This document shows positions 48,361-57,429 of a stretch of DNA of 64,000 bases, one piece after another. Position numbers and translations under genes: made by a program. Below the pieces are notes generated by a model. That model did not search any database, was not told the origin of the DNA, and saw only the letters and a list, made by a program, of their open reading frames with translations. Source of the stretch: Chloroflexota bacterium (GTDB lineage: Bacteria > Chloroflexota > Anaerolineae > UBA4142); the NCBI GenBank assembly GCA_016219275.1, contig JACRBM010000096.1:41375-105374 (forward strand), written 5' to 3'. Numbering within the stretch: the stretch's first letter is position 1; the number at the start of each line of letters is the position of its first letter.

Positions 48361-49395
48361 TCATCTGCTCCGCGCACACCGGAACCCAACACTGGGTCCG
48401 TAGAAATCCGGCTCGGCGCTGTTGCGCGACCAGACGCTCAAGTTGTACGCGTACACGCTTTTGCTTCCGCCGCGCATAAAACGATAGTGCATCCCGGCGT
48501 ACACATCACCAGTCCACTGCCACACATTGCCCGCCATATCGTACAAACCATACGGACTCTGGGCATCGCGCGTTGGATAGCCGTCGTACGTCTTGCCGTT
48601 GTAGAAACCGACCGGCGTTGTATCACCTTGCGCGCCAAACGATTTTTCGGCTGGGTCGCGGCTCGCGTACGAGTTCGCTTGGTTTAGCGCGATGTCGTCG
48701 CCCCAGGGATACGCGCGCGGGTCTGTGCCGCGCGCGGCTTTTTCCCACTCCGCTTCAGTCGGCAGACGCCCACCCGCAAACGCGCAGTACGCCTGCGCGC
48801 CAAACCATGTGATCGCGACGACTGGATGATTTTCGTAACCTGGTTTCACCGCGAATGTTTTTCCATCGAACACAAGACGCGAATCCGGGTTGCCGACAGG
48901 CACGTGCAGGTACTCGCCCGCATCAATTTTCTTTTCGTGACGCTTGCCCGTGAACTTGTCGCCCGGGTACGTGCCGACGATTTGTTGATTGACGAGCTTG
49001 ACCGCGCCGGCGCCAAGCGCCTGGTTGAGATAGCGCGCGTACTGCGCGTTCGTCACGAGTGTGACCATCATTTCGTACGGCTTGGCGATCTGGACGCGCG
49101 CATTGTGTTGCCCCATCGCGAATTCGCCGGCGGGAATCGTCGCCCAGGATTCGGGATCAACGCCGGTGTCTGCCCGTAGCGGCGCGGCGGTCGGCGCGAT
49201 TGGCGCGCACGCGACAATCAGCCAGGCGAGGAGTGACACGAATGCGAGCCGATTTGTCATTGCGAGGCGCGATTTTTGCGGCGAAGCAATCTCTGACCCT
49301 CCCCTTGCCCTCCCCTTGCCAAGGGGAGGGTTGGGAGGGGTTGATTCCTTCGCCGATTCGCGGCTCGCAATGACAGACCAAAGTGTTTGGTTCAT
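48361..49395 (-). CDS. FGE-fold lipoprotein, N-terminus invaded by a palindromic repeat
   Basis: FGE fold: WATIPAGEFAMGQ, MMVTLVTNAQYARYLN, ITWFGAQAYCAFAG, RLPTEAEWEKAARG, GNVWQWTGDVY, MRGGSKSVYAY and VGFRC. A lipoprotein signal (LLAWLIVACAP) follows an internal Met at 49260 (MTNRLAFVSL). The frame is also open from the ATG at 49393-49395, which overlaps the upstream stop (ATGA). The ~40 residues between come from the repeat at 49255-49375. If translation begins at 49395 the signal peptide starts 45 residues late. Starting at 49260 gives a normal lipoprotein of 299 residues. NirV-like FGE proteins sit near denitrification genes, a possible parallel. Confidence 0.8.
   Translation of the reverse strand: MNQTLWSVIASRESAKESTPPNPPLGKGRARGGSEIASPQKSRLAMTNRLAFVSLLAWLIVACAPIAPTAAPLRADTGVDPESWATIPAGEFAMGQHNARVQIAKPYEMMVTLVTNAQYARYLNQALGAGAVKLVNQQIVGTYPGDKFTGKRHEKKIDAGEYLHVPVGNPDSRLVFDGKTFAVKPGYENHPVVAITWFGAQAYCAFAGGRLPTEAEWEKAARGTDPRAYPWGDDIALNQANSYASRDPAEKSFGAQGDTTPVGFYNGKTYDGYPTRDAQSPYGLYDMAGNVWQWTGDVYAGMHYRFMRGGSKSVYAYNLSVWSRNSAEPDFYGPSVGFRCARSR
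49255..49375. repeat. Dispersed palindromic repeat, TGTCATTGCGAG family, inside a coding frame
   Basis: 121 bp with perfect 12-bp inverted ends (TGTCATTGCGAG / CTCGCAATGACA) and an inner C/G-rich palindrome (CCCTCCCCTTGCC / AAGGGGAGGG). It is open throughout in the frame of the FGE lipoprotein. Confidence 0.85.
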
Positions 49396-50846
49396 TGGGA
49401 TGCCTCTTCGAGTTCTTTCGACCATTTGCCTTTTGCCGCGAACAAATCCACAAGCCGCCAGATCATTAGCGCAGCGAGTGCGACGAGCACGGTTGCGAGA
49501 CTCGCGTCAATAACGAACATCGTCATATCCACGATTGGTTGTTGCGCCGATTCGCTCACGTAGAGTCGCTTGGTCGAAAAGAACGCCGCCGCCGCAAACG
49601 CGAGATCGGACGCGACGATCACGACCCAACCAAACCACTGGCGCACCTTGCCCTTGAGTCCGATCATGTCCGCGTAGTAGAGCAAAATGATCGTCGCGCA
49701 AATCGCGGCGAGAATGTGCCAGTGCCCGGTTAGCGTCACGCGTTCTTCGCGCTGGAGCCACACACGAATCACTTTATCCAGCCGAATCGCCATAAAGATG
49801 CCGATGAACGTCACGACGAAATTCATGTACACCATTTGCCACAACGCGCCGAACTTGAGCGGGTCGTGTACGAGCGCGCCGATTTTCTGGACGAACGAGG
49901 GCTGGGCAATGTTTTGTTCGGCGAGTCGTTCGCGGATGAGTTTGCCGAAACCGAAAATCACCAGCAAGAGCGCGGACAACAAAATGAACACCGAGCCAAC
50001 GTAGATAAAATTGTGCGCGATCTCCTCGAACGGAACGACGAGCCACACGCCCAACGTGATGATGATGGTGCCGGCGATCATCATCGGCATCGCGATTTTG
50101 TGGAGGACGCCTTTGAAATCGAGCCAGCGTCCGACGATGAGCGCGAGCGCGACCGCGATGAGCGTGAGCATAATGTGCAAGTGACCGATGACCGCAAGTT
50201 GCAACGCGTCCTTGTGAACCTCGCGCACCACATCTTCCGCGAGAAATGTTTTGAACCCATTGCCGGAGTACGATCCCGGAATCGCGCCAAAGAGCGATGA
50301 GCCGAGCGTCGCGACTGCCATCGTAAAGAACGCCGCGCGTTCCAAGTCTGCGCCGCGGCACGCGGCGTACTCGCTCCCTCGCGCGCCGTACTCCTTATCC
50401 CAAGGATTCAACGCGAGCGCGAGGAGAACGCCGGCGAAAAAGATGAGCGATTGCCCAAAGAGGAACAAGCCGTGGAAAATCCAGTTGTGTCCAAAGTACG
50501 CGAATGCCATTCCACAAATCTGCGAGGTGATGTAGCCAACGGTGATCGTGCTATTGATCGTCATGCGCCGCGACTCGTTCATCGGCAAAATCGCGTTGAT
50601 GATGTACACCTCCATCGCGACGACTGCCATCGCAATCGTATGATACAACATCACGATGCGCCCCTCGCGCTCGGCAGGATTGAGGATCATGCCCGTCGCG
50701 CGGACGACTACATCGCGAATACCGAGTTCCGCCATTGGTCCCGAGAGCATTCCCCAGATCGCGGTTTCGAGCGCGATGAGCGCAATCGCGACGAGCACGA
50801 GTCCTTTGGTCGAACGAAAAAGAAAATTGAAACGGTGTGACAACAT
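49392..50846 (-). CDS. Polytopic His-rich membrane protein, heme-copper oxidase subunit I-like
   Basis: 484 residues with about 12 membrane helices. Membrane His residues occur in MLYHTIAMAV, FAYFGHNWIFHG, AVIGHLHIMLTL, EEIAHNFIYVG and LTGHWHILAAI. Two HxH motifs at helix ends recall the heme-ligating helices of cbb3-type oxidases and NO reductases, but the usual active-site helix VI signature is not evident, so it is divergent. Downstream it is coupled to the FGE lipoprotein and ctaB, consistent with a heme-containing respiratory enzyme. Confidence 0.6.
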   Translation of the reverse strand: MLSHRFNFLFRSTKGLVLVAIALIALETAIWGMLSGPMAELGIRDVVVRATGMILNPAEREGRIVMLYHTIAMAVVAMEVYIINAILPMNESRRMTINSTITVGYITSQICGMAFAYFGHNWIFHGLFLFGQSLIFFAGVLLALALNPWDKEYGARGSEYAACRGADLERAAFFTMAVATLGSSLFGAIPGSYSGNGFKTFLAEDVVREVHKDALQLAVIGHLHIMLTLIAVALALIVGRWLDFKGVLHKIAMPMMIAGTIIITLGVWLVVPFEEIAHNFIYVGSVFILLSALLLVIFGFGKLIRERLAEQNIAQPSFVQKIGALVHDPLKFGALWQMVYMNFVVTFIGIFMAIRLDKVIRVWLQREERVTLTGHWHILAAICATIILLYYADMIGLKGKVRQWFGWVVIVASDLAFAAAAFFSTKRLYVSESAQQPIVDMTMFVIDASLATVLVALAALMIWRLVDLFAAKGKWSKELEEASQ

Positions 50847-51503
50847 GCGTGGCTCCACAATTAATAATGCCTGCCGATGCGTTTACGCATCCGACAGGCA
50901 ATTCAGCGCCTTTGGATCAAACTGCTCGCGCATCTTCGCGCCGAAAGTTTTGTTCTGCGGACAACCATACCATAAGATGGCGAAATCGTCATTGACTTTT
51001 GTCACATTGTTGAGTGGCGGTTCAGACCTTCCAGGCGCTTGCGCGAAACCTGCAAGGTTTGTGGGCTTCATCCATGAGTACTAGTACTCCAATGCCATTG
51101 AGCGAGGCGTCTATCTGTGGTTAGAATGAGATGCAATTGTCCCCCCAAACAAGTGTGTCTTCGAAACGTTTTCCATCGCTGATTGAGAACAAGCTCTACC
51201 GACGGCGCAAGGATCATCTCCATTCAACTGGCTGAGAATTTGTTCCCTAACGTTGCTTCGGTTTCCCGCGCGACACGCATTCTTGATCGCGTCGCTGCCG
51301 CATAGCGAAATGCGATGATGGCGCAGATGGAATGCGATTAGTCATTCAGCCCCGTGTGTCTTGGGAATTTCCGTGCTTTACCGCGCGCAAGGTTGATCCG
51401 TGAAACTTGCGGTTTACCACTTGGGGTAGACCGCCGCGACAACCGACATGTGATTGGCGAGTCCAAACTCTGGCGCGCGTGAAAAAAGAAAGGAGAAGTG
51501 AGT
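50847..51503. other. Intergenic region without a clear gene
   Basis: About 650 bp. A hairpin with arms TGCCTGCCGATGCG / CGCATCCGACAGGCA lies at 50868-50902. A 62-codon leftward frame at 50883-51071 has no support. Short repeats (CCAGGCGCTTGCGCGAAACC) occur near 51030. The region before 51504 probably holds the secreted-protein promoter. Confidence 0.4.
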
Positions 51504-52616
51504 TTGAAAAAACTAGTCCTAGTTGTGACCATTCTGTTTGCGATGGGGTTTGCGTTCTTTCCCCAACAGCAGACTGGTACACTAACCAAACAGATTGCTG
51601 CATCCGCCGATGATGTCAATGAAGATGGGACAACCTTCGATGCCACCAGCAAGAACATGTGGATCGGGAACGTTCAATCCACAACCAACAGCTACACGGG
51701 GTTTCGTTTTACCGGGACGACGATTCCCAAAGGAGTGACGATAACCTCCGCGCGGCTCGAGGTCTACTCGATTCGTGATCAATGGATTCCGGTGGGTTTT
51801 TTGTTTGCGGCGGAGGCGGCGGATAACCCGACCGCATTCAGCGCATCGTCCAGACCTTCCCAGCGCACGTTGACCACACAACGCGTCGATATCCACAATG
51901 ATGTTTCCTGGAATCAGGGCACGTGGTACACCTTTGACGTGATCCCGGTGGTCCAAGAAATAGTCAATCGTCCGGGCTGGCAATCCGGCAATGCCATCAA
52001 CATGATCGTCAAAGGTACGGGCGGCGCGTGGGGCGCCAAGAGCATCGCGAGTTATGATCTTGCCCCGGCGAATGCCGCGCGCCTCGTCGTGAGCTATTCG
52101 TCGGGCGGCACCCCGGTGGCAACCGCGACGGCGACGCGCACGAACACGCCGATGCCCACCGCAACGGGAGTCCTACCGACCGCGACGCGCACGAACACGC
52201 CGATGCCCACCGCAACGGGAGTCCTACCGACCGCGACGCGCACATCCACACCGATCCCACCCGGCACCGCCGCGCCGACGCCAACCCAGGTGTTGGTGCC
52301 ATCCATCATGTTGAATTCGGTGCCGCCCCAGGCATTGCCGGTCGGCTTGTTGACGATTCGCGTTCGCAATGCCGCGGGCGTTTATCTCAACGGTGTAGGA
52401 GTCAAGTTCCAGTCCTGCATTGCGCCAGGCGCGGGTGCGTGCACCGCGTACGAGGGTGACACAACCCTGGTTACTTTCAATCGGTTTAACTCGGACGGTA
52501 TCATTCACTTGGCGGTCAACTGTGATACGTGGTATCGCTTGACGCTGGGTACCGTTGTGCGAGATGTCTACTTTTCGCCGACAACTGGTTATCAGTACGT
52601 CGAGTTCGTCCAGTAG
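51504..52616 (+). CDS. Secreted surface protein with Thr/Pro repeat linker
   Basis: 370 residues from a TTG at 51504 with AGGAG 8 bp before it; the GTG at 51498 is too close to that site. The signal peptide is MKKLVLVVTILFAMGFAFFP. Residues 30-200 form a beta-sandwich (GFRFTGTTIPKGVTITSAR, WNQGTWYTFDVIPVVQEIVN, VSYSSGG) like DNRLRE-type/CBM-like domains. A Thr/Pro linker comes from a 51-bp tandem repeat, followed by a second small beta domain (VPPQALPVGLLTIRVRNAAG). Confidence 0.7.
   Translation: MKKLVLVVTILFAMGFAFFPQQQTGTLTKQIAASADDVNEDGTTFDATSKNMWIGNVQSTTNSYTGFRFTGTTIPKGVTITSARLEVYSIRDQWIPVGFLFAAEAADNPTAFSASSRPSQRTLTTQRVDIHNDVSWNQGTWYTFDVIPVVQEIVNRPGWQSGNAINMIVKGTGGAWGAKSIASYDLAPANAARLVVSYSSGGTPVATATATRTNTPMPTATGVLPTATRTNTPMPTATGVLPTATRTSTPIPPGTAAPTPTQVLVPSIMLNSVPPQALPVGLLTIRVRNAAGVYLNGVGVKFQSCIAPGAGACTAYEGDTTLVTFNRFNSDGIIHLAVNCDTWYRLTLGTVVRDVYFSPTTGYQYVEFVQ
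52131..52250 (+). repeat. 51-bp coding minisatellite
   Basis: Two perfect 51-bp units (52131-52181 and 52182-52232) and part of a third, each encoding ATRTNTPMPTATGVLPT. Unit number may vary between strains. Confidence 0.9.
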
Positions 52617-52667
52617 CCGGCACGCGTGATGGCGTAGTCGAAATGACGCCGGGCTGATTAAAAATAG

Positions 52668-52698
52668 AGTGTCTCGCAACGATTCGTTGCGAGACACT
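52668..52698 (+). terminator. Terminator after the secreted protein gene
   Basis: AGTGTCTCGCAACGA pairs with TCGTTGCGAGACACT with almost no loop bases, followed by TGTCTTTC. Confidence 0.75.
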
Positions 52699-52714
52699 TG
52701 TCTTTCAACTACTC

Positions 52715-52759
52715 ATCCTTGCGAAGGTCGGCAAAGTGATTGGTACCCTTCGCAAGGAT
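52715..52759. repeat. Inverted repeat, CCTTGCGAAGG family
   Basis: ATCCTTGCGAAGG and CCTTCGCAAGGAT (13-bp perfect arms, 19-bp spacer). The same core occurs at 33204-33297. It sits downstream of the leftward Crp/Fnr gene. Confidence 0.6.
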
Positions 52760-52809
52760 GGGGCTGGGCAGGCACCTGTCAAGGAGCAGTCCCGACGCAA
52801 CATTCTGGG

Positions 52810-53511
52810 TCAGCCGCGAAAGAGGGTGGTCTCCAATTGCGCCAATCGCGCGAGCATCGCGGGATCGCGCACTTGAATGTGCGCGCGTGTGGAAACGATG
52901 TGCCCTTCATCTTTGAACGCTTTCAGCGAACGACTCAACGCTTCGGGTACCGTCGCGATGCGCGCGGCGAGTTCTTGATTCGAATGCGCGTGGCGGTCAA
53001 TCGTGCGCGCGCCATTGTGGCTGAGGTCGAGCAAAAGTTTCGCGGTGCGCGAGAGGACGGAACGAAACGAGAGGTCTTCGTACTGCGCCACGAGCACGCG
53101 GTAGCGCAGCGCGAGTACGCGGAGCAAGCCCAACCCGATGAGTGGATAGCGCTCCAACAACGCGTGGAAACTTTCATGGCTCACATTCCACGTCGTGCAG
53201 TCTTGGGTCGCGCGTGCGGTCGCAAGATTGACGCCGCCGTCGAGCGCGCTGACCTCGTTGAACATGATGATCGGCTCGACGACGGAGATGATGGATTCGT
53301 GTCCTTGCGGACCGAGTTTATACAACTGCACGCGTCCATTCATCAACACGAACATGCCAGCGCTCGCTTCGCCTTCGCCGAAAATGAGCGACCCAACCGG
53401 GAACCGACGTACTTGTCCTGCCGCGACAATTGTGGTGAGATCCGCTGTACGCATCCCTTGAAAATGGGGGACGGTCCGCAGTTGTTCGGCGAGCGATGAC
53501 GCGTCGTACAT
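52810..53511 (-). CDS. Crp/Fnr family transcription regulator
   Basis: 233 residues. Sensor domain at 10-120 (FPVGSLIFGEGEASAGMFVL, MNGRVQLYKLGPQGHESIIS) and helix-turn-helix at about 175-215 (HSNQELAARIATVPEALSRS). It lacks an Fnr-type Cys cluster. It lies 9 bp downstream of tatC on the same strand, so it is probably co-transcribed with the Tat genes. Confidence 0.9.
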   Translation of the reverse strand: MYDASSLAEQLRTVPHFQGMRTADLTTIVAAGQVRRFPVGSLIFGEGEASAGMFVLMNGRVQLYKLGPQGHESIISVVEPIIMFNEVSALDGGVNLATARATQDCTTWNVSHESFHALLERYPLIGLGLLRVLALRYRVLVAQYEDLSFRSVLSRTAKLLLDLSHNGARTIDRHAHSNQELAARIATVPEALSRSLKAFKDEGHIVSTRAHIQVRDPAMLARLAQLETTLFRG

Positions 53512-53520
53512 CGCGAATCC

Positions 53521-54273
53521 TTACGCGGTTTTTTGCGGAGCGATGGTGGGGGCGGGTTTCGGCACAACCCAGCGCGATGCAAAGAGCGCGATTTCGTACA
53601 GCAACACCATCGGCATCATCACGACGGTTGGCGCGACGATGGGATCAGCCACGGGCGTCACGAGTTCGGCGAAAACAAAGATGACGAACCATGCAATTTT
53701 GCGCTGCTTGCGAAGTTGTTGCGGGCTTACAATGCCGATGCGGACGAGCACCAGGAGCACGATTGGCAATTCAAACGCAATGCCGGTGGCTAATAGAAAA
53801 TAGGTGACGAACGAGATGTACTGATCTGCCATCGGGAGATACGCGATCGGGCTTGCATTCGGGTCGCCAAACATTCCGATCAACACGGTGAACATGTTGC
53901 TCAACATCACATAGCCGAAGAGGTTGCCCAGCAGAAAGAGCACCACCATCGCGACGACGCCAGGGACGAGCCAGCGTTTTTCATGCGGCAACAAGCCAGG
54001 TTCGAGGAACTTGAGCACCTGATAGATCCAGATCGGCGCGGCGAGCGCAATGCCGCCGTACAGCGCGACGCGAAAACGTACCATAAAGCCGTCCATCGGG
54101 CTGGGCGCTTGAAGCTTGAGGTTGCCGGCGGGCGCGGTCAAAAGGTACAACAATGTATCAGCAAAAAAGTAGGCAATCGTCGTCGTGACGAGAATCGCGA
54201 TCAACGCGATGAACAAGCGGCGGCGGATTTCTTCGAGATGATCGAGAAACCCCATGCGTTTTTCTTCGGGCAT
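53521..54273 (-). CDS. tatC: Sec-independent protein translocase TatC
   Basis: 250 residues, six membrane helices. N-terminal MGFLDHLEEIRRRLFIALIA and the conserved FxxEPGL-like RVLKFLEPGLLPHEKR region; VFVFAELVTPVADPI near the end matches the family. It recognises twin-Arg signal peptides. The ATG at 54271-54273 has no strong ribosome site, and a GTG 21 bp upstream is possible. The FGE proteins and secreted proteins in the window are not obvious Tat substrates. Confidence 0.92.
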   Translation of the reverse strand: MPEEKRMGFLDHLEEIRRRLFIALIAILVTTTIAYFFADTLLYLLTAPAGNLKLQAPSPMDGFMVRFRVALYGGIALAAPIWIYQVLKFLEPGLLPHEKRWLVPGVVAMVVLFLLGNLFGYVMLSNMFTVLIGMFGDPNASPIAYLPMADQYISFVTYFLLATGIAFELPIVLLVLVRIGIVSPQQLRKQRKIAWFVIFVFAELVTPVADPIVAPTVVMMPMVLLYEIALFASRWVVPKPAPTIAPQKTA

Positions 54274-54294
54274 ACGGATAAACTCTATAGACAC

Positions 54295-54336
54295 GTAGAC
54301 AGGTAAACAAGCGACCGGACTTGTTTACCTGTCTAC
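54295..54336. repeat. Intercistronic inverted repeat between tatA and tatC
   Basis: GTAGACAGGTAAACAAG and CTTGTTTACCTGTCTAC, perfect 17-bp arms with 8 bp between. There is no T-run on the minus strand, so it may be an mRNA-processing hairpin rather than a terminator. GGTAAACA also recurs near 58100. Confidence 0.65.
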
Positions 54337-54420
54337 GCGTCCACCTGTTAATCTATCGAACCTGGGTTTTGCAAAAATAACTTTACCTTGCAAAAGTTCG
54401 GCAAGTTATTTTTTCTGTCC

Positions 54421-54633
54421 CTAGGACTTGGGCGCGGGTGGTTCTTCCTTCTTGACGTCGGCGGGCTTTTGCAATTCTTCGTTCAAACTCTGGGTCGCTT
54501 CTTTCGTCGCGCTTTGGAATTCTTTCAACGTCCTGCCGATTGCTTTGCCCAACTCCGGCAAACGCGAGGGACCGAAAATCAACAGCGCCACAACCAGAAT
54601 GATGACCAAATGGGTAGGTTGCAAACCAAACAT
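54421..54633 (-). CDS. tatA: Sec-independent protein translocase TatA
   Basis: 70 residues from the ATG at 54631-54633 after AAAGGAG. Short membrane helix ([20 protein letters not shown]) with the [10 protein letters not shown] hinge, amphipathic helix and acidic/Pro tail (KEEPPAPKS), the TatA/E pattern. Lies 148 bp upstream of tatC on the same strand. Confidence 0.92.
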   Translation of the reverse strand: MFGLQPTHLVIILVVALLIFGPSRLPELGKAIGRTLKEFQSATKEATQSLNEELQKPADVKKEEPPAPKS

Positions 54634-54669
54634 GTTCGTATGCTCCTTTCTCGAACTGCTTCGTAAACG

Positions 54670-54698
54670 ATTGTAGCATAGAATCACACCCCGCGCAA
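54670..54698 (-). promoter_or_regulatory. Promoter of the tatA-tatC group
   Basis: TTGCGC (54698-54693), 17-bp spacer, TACAAT (54675-54670) on the minus strand. Confidence 0.6.
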
Positions 54699-54784
54699 AT
54701 CGGGCGAAACTTTCACGCGCCAAAAACGCAATCTCGTGGTATACTGATTGCCGTTATTTGATTTTTATTCTGACGGAGGCAATC

Positions 54785-55354
54785 ATGCAAGAGTTGCAAG
54801 ATCGGATTCTCAAGGAAGGGCGCAACCTGGGCGGCGGCATTCTCAAGGTAGATTCGTTTCTCAATCATCAAATTGATCCCGCATTGATGGTGCGGGTCGG
54901 CGGCGAATTGGCGCACCGCTTGGCGCACACGCAGCCGACCAAAGTGTTGACTGCGGAAACGAGCGGCATCGCGCCCGCGCTCGCCACCGCGGCGGCGCTC
55001 AACATTCCGCTCGTCTTTGCGCGCAAGAGTCCGCCGTTGACGATGGATTACACGATTGTGCGCGAAGCGTGCCAATCGCGTACGCACAACAAGCAGGTCG
55101 AACTGATGGTCTCGACCGAGTACTTGCGCGCCGGTGATCGCGTGTTGATCGTGGATGATTTTCTCGCCACCGCGCAAACAATCCTCGCACTCGCGCGCTT
55201 GACGGCGAAGGTCAACGCGCAACTCGTTGGCATCGGGACCGTGATCGAAAAAGAATTCGAACACGGACGCGAAAACGCGCGCGATCTCAACGTGCCGATT
55301 ACCAGTCTCGCGGTCATCGCGAGCATGGACGACGGCAAAATCGTATTCAAATAA
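54785..55354 (+). CDS. xpt: Xanthine phosphoribosyltransferase
   Basis: 189 residues from the ATG at 54785 after CGGAGG, the normal length. Xpt signature: [10 protein letters not shown] near residue 27, [20 protein letters not shown], and the PRPP-binding loop [14 protein letters not shown] near residue 120. It converts xanthine to XMP, the substrate of GuaA encoded next. A TATACT box lies at 54740-54745, but no good -35. Confidence 0.93.
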   Translation: MQELQDRILKEGRNLGGGILKVDSFLNHQIDPALMVRVGGELAHRLAHTQPTKVLTAETSGIAPALATAAALNIPLVFARKSPPLTMDYTIVREACQSRTHNKQVELMVSTEYLRAGDRVLIVDDFLATAQTILALARLTAKVNAQLVGIGTVIEKEFEHGRENARDLNVPITSLAVIASMDDGKIVFK

Positions 55355-55359
55355 TTCCC

Positions 55360-55434
55360 TTCCCTGCGGAGCGGGGGAGGCGATGGTGTGACATCCTGCG
55401 GCGCAAAGCGCCGCGTCAAGGATGCACCATCGGG
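55360..55434. repeat. Palindromic repeat between xpt and guaA
   Basis: CCCTTCCCTGCGGAGCGGGG, GGCGCAAAGCGCC and GATGGTGTGACATCC-type facing repeats. It belongs to the C/G-rich family seen inside the R-M gene at 40076-40120, placed just before the guaA start. Confidence 0.55.
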
Positions 55435-55446
55435 GTGGGGGTTGGT

Positions 55447-56994
55447 TTGTCCGACACAATCGCAATTCTCGATTTCGGTTCACAGTACACACAACTGATT
55501 GCGCGGCGCGTGCGCGAACTTGCCGTTTACTCCGAGCTTGTGCCGTACGATGCAACGCGCGACGAAATCGCGCGGCTCAATCCGCGCGGCATCATCTTGT
55601 CCGGCGGTCCTGCCAGTGTCTACGACGATGGCGCGCCCACATTGCCGGATTATGTGCTCGACCTGGGTATTCCGGTTCTCGGTATTTGCTACGGGATGGG
55701 CTTGCTCGCGCTCAACCTCGGCGGACGCGTTGAACGGTCGGCGCAACGCGAGTACGGTCCGGCGACGATTCAAGTGGATCGCGCGGAAAGTCTGTTCGCC
55801 GATTTGCCCGCGTCGCTCGACGTGTGGATGAGCCACGGCGATCAAATCACCGCGTTGCCACCTGGGTTTACCGCGCTCGCGCACAGCGACACGTGTCCCT
55901 TCGCCGCGATGGCAGACCCTGCGCGAAAATTGTACGCATTGCAATTCCATCCCGAAGTGGCGCACACGCCGCGCGGCACCGACATCTTGCGCCATTTTCT
56001 CTACGATGTGTGCGCGTGTCACGGCGATTGGACACCGCACGCGTTCATCGAATCGTCCATCGCGCAAATTCGCGCGCGCGTCGGCAATGGACGCGTGTTG
56101 TGCGCGTTGAGCGGCGGCGTTGATTCGACGGTCGCCGCGACGCTCGTCGGCCGCGCGATTGGCGAGCAGTTGGTGTGCGTGTTTGTAGATCATGGACTCT
56201 TGCGCGAGGGCGAAGCGCGCGCGGTGATCGAATTGTTCCAACAAAAACTTGATCTGGAAATCGTGCCGGTGGACGCGAGCGCGCGTTTTCTCACCAAGTT
56301 GCAAGACGTGACCGACCCGGAAGCCAAGCGCAAGATCATCGGCACAGAATTTGTGCGCGTGTTTGAAGAGACCGCCGAGTCGCTCGCGAGCGACAAGCCA
56401 ATGCGATTTCTCGCGCAAGGCACGCTGTACCCGGATGTCATCGAATCGCGCGCGCCGGAACGCCGCGCCGCCGCGCGCATCAAAACGCATCACAATGTTG
56501 GCGGGCTGCCGGAGGATTTGCAATTCGAGTTGATCGAGCCGTTGCGCTATCTTTTCAAAGACGAAGTACGGGCGGTGGGCTTGGAATTAGGTTTGCCGGA
56601 GCAAGTGGTCTATCGTCAACCCTTCCCAGGTCCAGGTCTCGCCGTGCGAATTCTCGGCGCGGTTACCCAAGACCGAATTATGATGCTGCGCGGCGCGGAT
56701 GCGATCACGCGCGAAGAGATCGAACGCGCGGGATTGGGGCGCGAGGTGTGGCAGTACTTTGCCGTACTGACGCCGCTCAAGACGGTCGGCGTGATGGGCG
56801 ATGGGCGCACGTACGATAACGTCGTCGCGATTCGCGCGGTGACGAGCAGTGACGGGATGACGGCGGACTGGGCGCGCTTGCCGTACGAGGTGCTGGCGCG
56901 CATCAGCAGTCGCATCGTCAACGAAGTGCGCGGAGTAAATCGCGTCGTCTACGACGTGACGAGCAAACCACCGGGAACGATTGAGTGGGAGTAG
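55447..56994 (+). CDS. guaA: GMP synthase (glutamine-hydrolysing)
   Basis: 515 residues from a TTG at 55447 (GTG at 55435 is the alternative). Class I amidotransferase with nucleophile Cys in GICYGMGL near residue 81 and [14 protein letters not shown]-pyrophosphatase with the P-loop [16 protein letters not shown]; dimerisation domain [16 protein letters not shown] ending [11 protein letters not shown]. Full length for the family. It turns XMP into GMP, completing the xanthine salvage started by xpt. Confidence 0.95.
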   Translation: MSDTIAILDFGSQYTQLIARRVRELAVYSELVPYDATRDEIARLNPRGIILSGGPASVYDDGAPTLPDYVLDLGIPVLGICYGMGLLALNLGGRVERSAQREYGPATIQVDRAESLFADLPASLDVWMSHGDQITALPPGFTALAHSDTCPFAAMADPARKLYALQFHPEVAHTPRGTDILRHFLYDVCACHGDWTPHAFIESSIAQIRARVGNGRVLCALSGGVDSTVAATLVGRAIGEQLVCVFVDHGLLREGEARAVIELFQQKLDLEIVPVDASARFLTKLQDVTDPEAKRKIIGTEFVRVFEETAESLASDKPMRFLAQGTLYPDVIESRAPERRAAARIKTHHNVGGLPEDLQFELIEPLRYLFKDEVRAVGLELGLPEQVVYRQPFPGPGLAVRILGAVTQDRIMMLRGADAITREEIERAGLGREVWQYFAVLTPLKTVGVMGDGRTYDNVVAIRAVTSSDGMTADWARLPYEVLARISSRIVNEVRGVNRVVYDVTSKPPGTIEWE

Positions 56995-57000
56995 GGGTAT

Positions 57001-57037
57001 TTTCGATTTTCGATTTCTGATTTTTGATTTCCAGACG
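57001..57037. repeat. Low-complexity TTTCGATTTTTGATTT run
   Basis: Imperfect TTTTCGATTTTCGATTT / CTGATTTTTGATTT units directly after guaA. No gene. Confidence 0.4.
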
Positions 57038-57051
57038 AAAGGAGACGCACC

Positions 57052-57285
57052 ATGATCAACCTGGGATTGATGGACATTATCTTGTTGGTGATTCTCGTTT
57101 TAGCGTTGGTCTACTCAAATCGCAGAAAGACGATGACGCCGTTCTATGTGGTGTTGGCGTTGCTCGTGATGATCGAATTCGAACGATTGTTTCCGGGATT
57201 ATTTCCTGCCGTTGTGCGCGGCGTAGATGCGATCAACGCGCAACTGCCGCACGTGCAGATTTCTCCGATCATCACGATCAAGTAG
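57052..57285 (+). CDS. Small two-helix membrane protein
   Basis: 77 residues after AAAGGAG. Two hydrophobic helices (LMDIILLVILVLALVYSNRR; TPFYVVLALLVMIEFERLF) and an amphipathic tail. No family recognised. Confidence 0.7.
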   Translation: MINLGLMDIILLVILVLALVYSNRRKTMTPFYVVLALLVMIEFERLFPGLFPAVVRGVDAINAQLPHVQISPIITIK

Positions 57286-57402
57286 TGTAACTGCAAAGCG
57301 CAACTCAATTTCAGGCACTGAGCGCACAGAGGTCATAGAGGAATTCATAGATGTTCCCTGTGCCCGCTGTGGCATTCCTGACCAGTTACCAAATGGAAAA
57401 AA

Positions 57403-57429
57403 AAGGCGAAGGAATTACTCCTTCGCCTT
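57403..57429 (-). terminator. Terminator overlapping the kinase stop codon
   Basis: On the minus strand AAGGCGAAGGA pairs with TCCTTCGCCTT across the TAA stop, followed by TTTTTTTT. The gene's last codons form the stem. Confidence 0.85.

Noticed and set aside
50883..51071. 62-codon leftward frame in the large intergenic gap
   Set aside because: No ribosome site, no recognisable motif, and it includes repeat sequence at its start.
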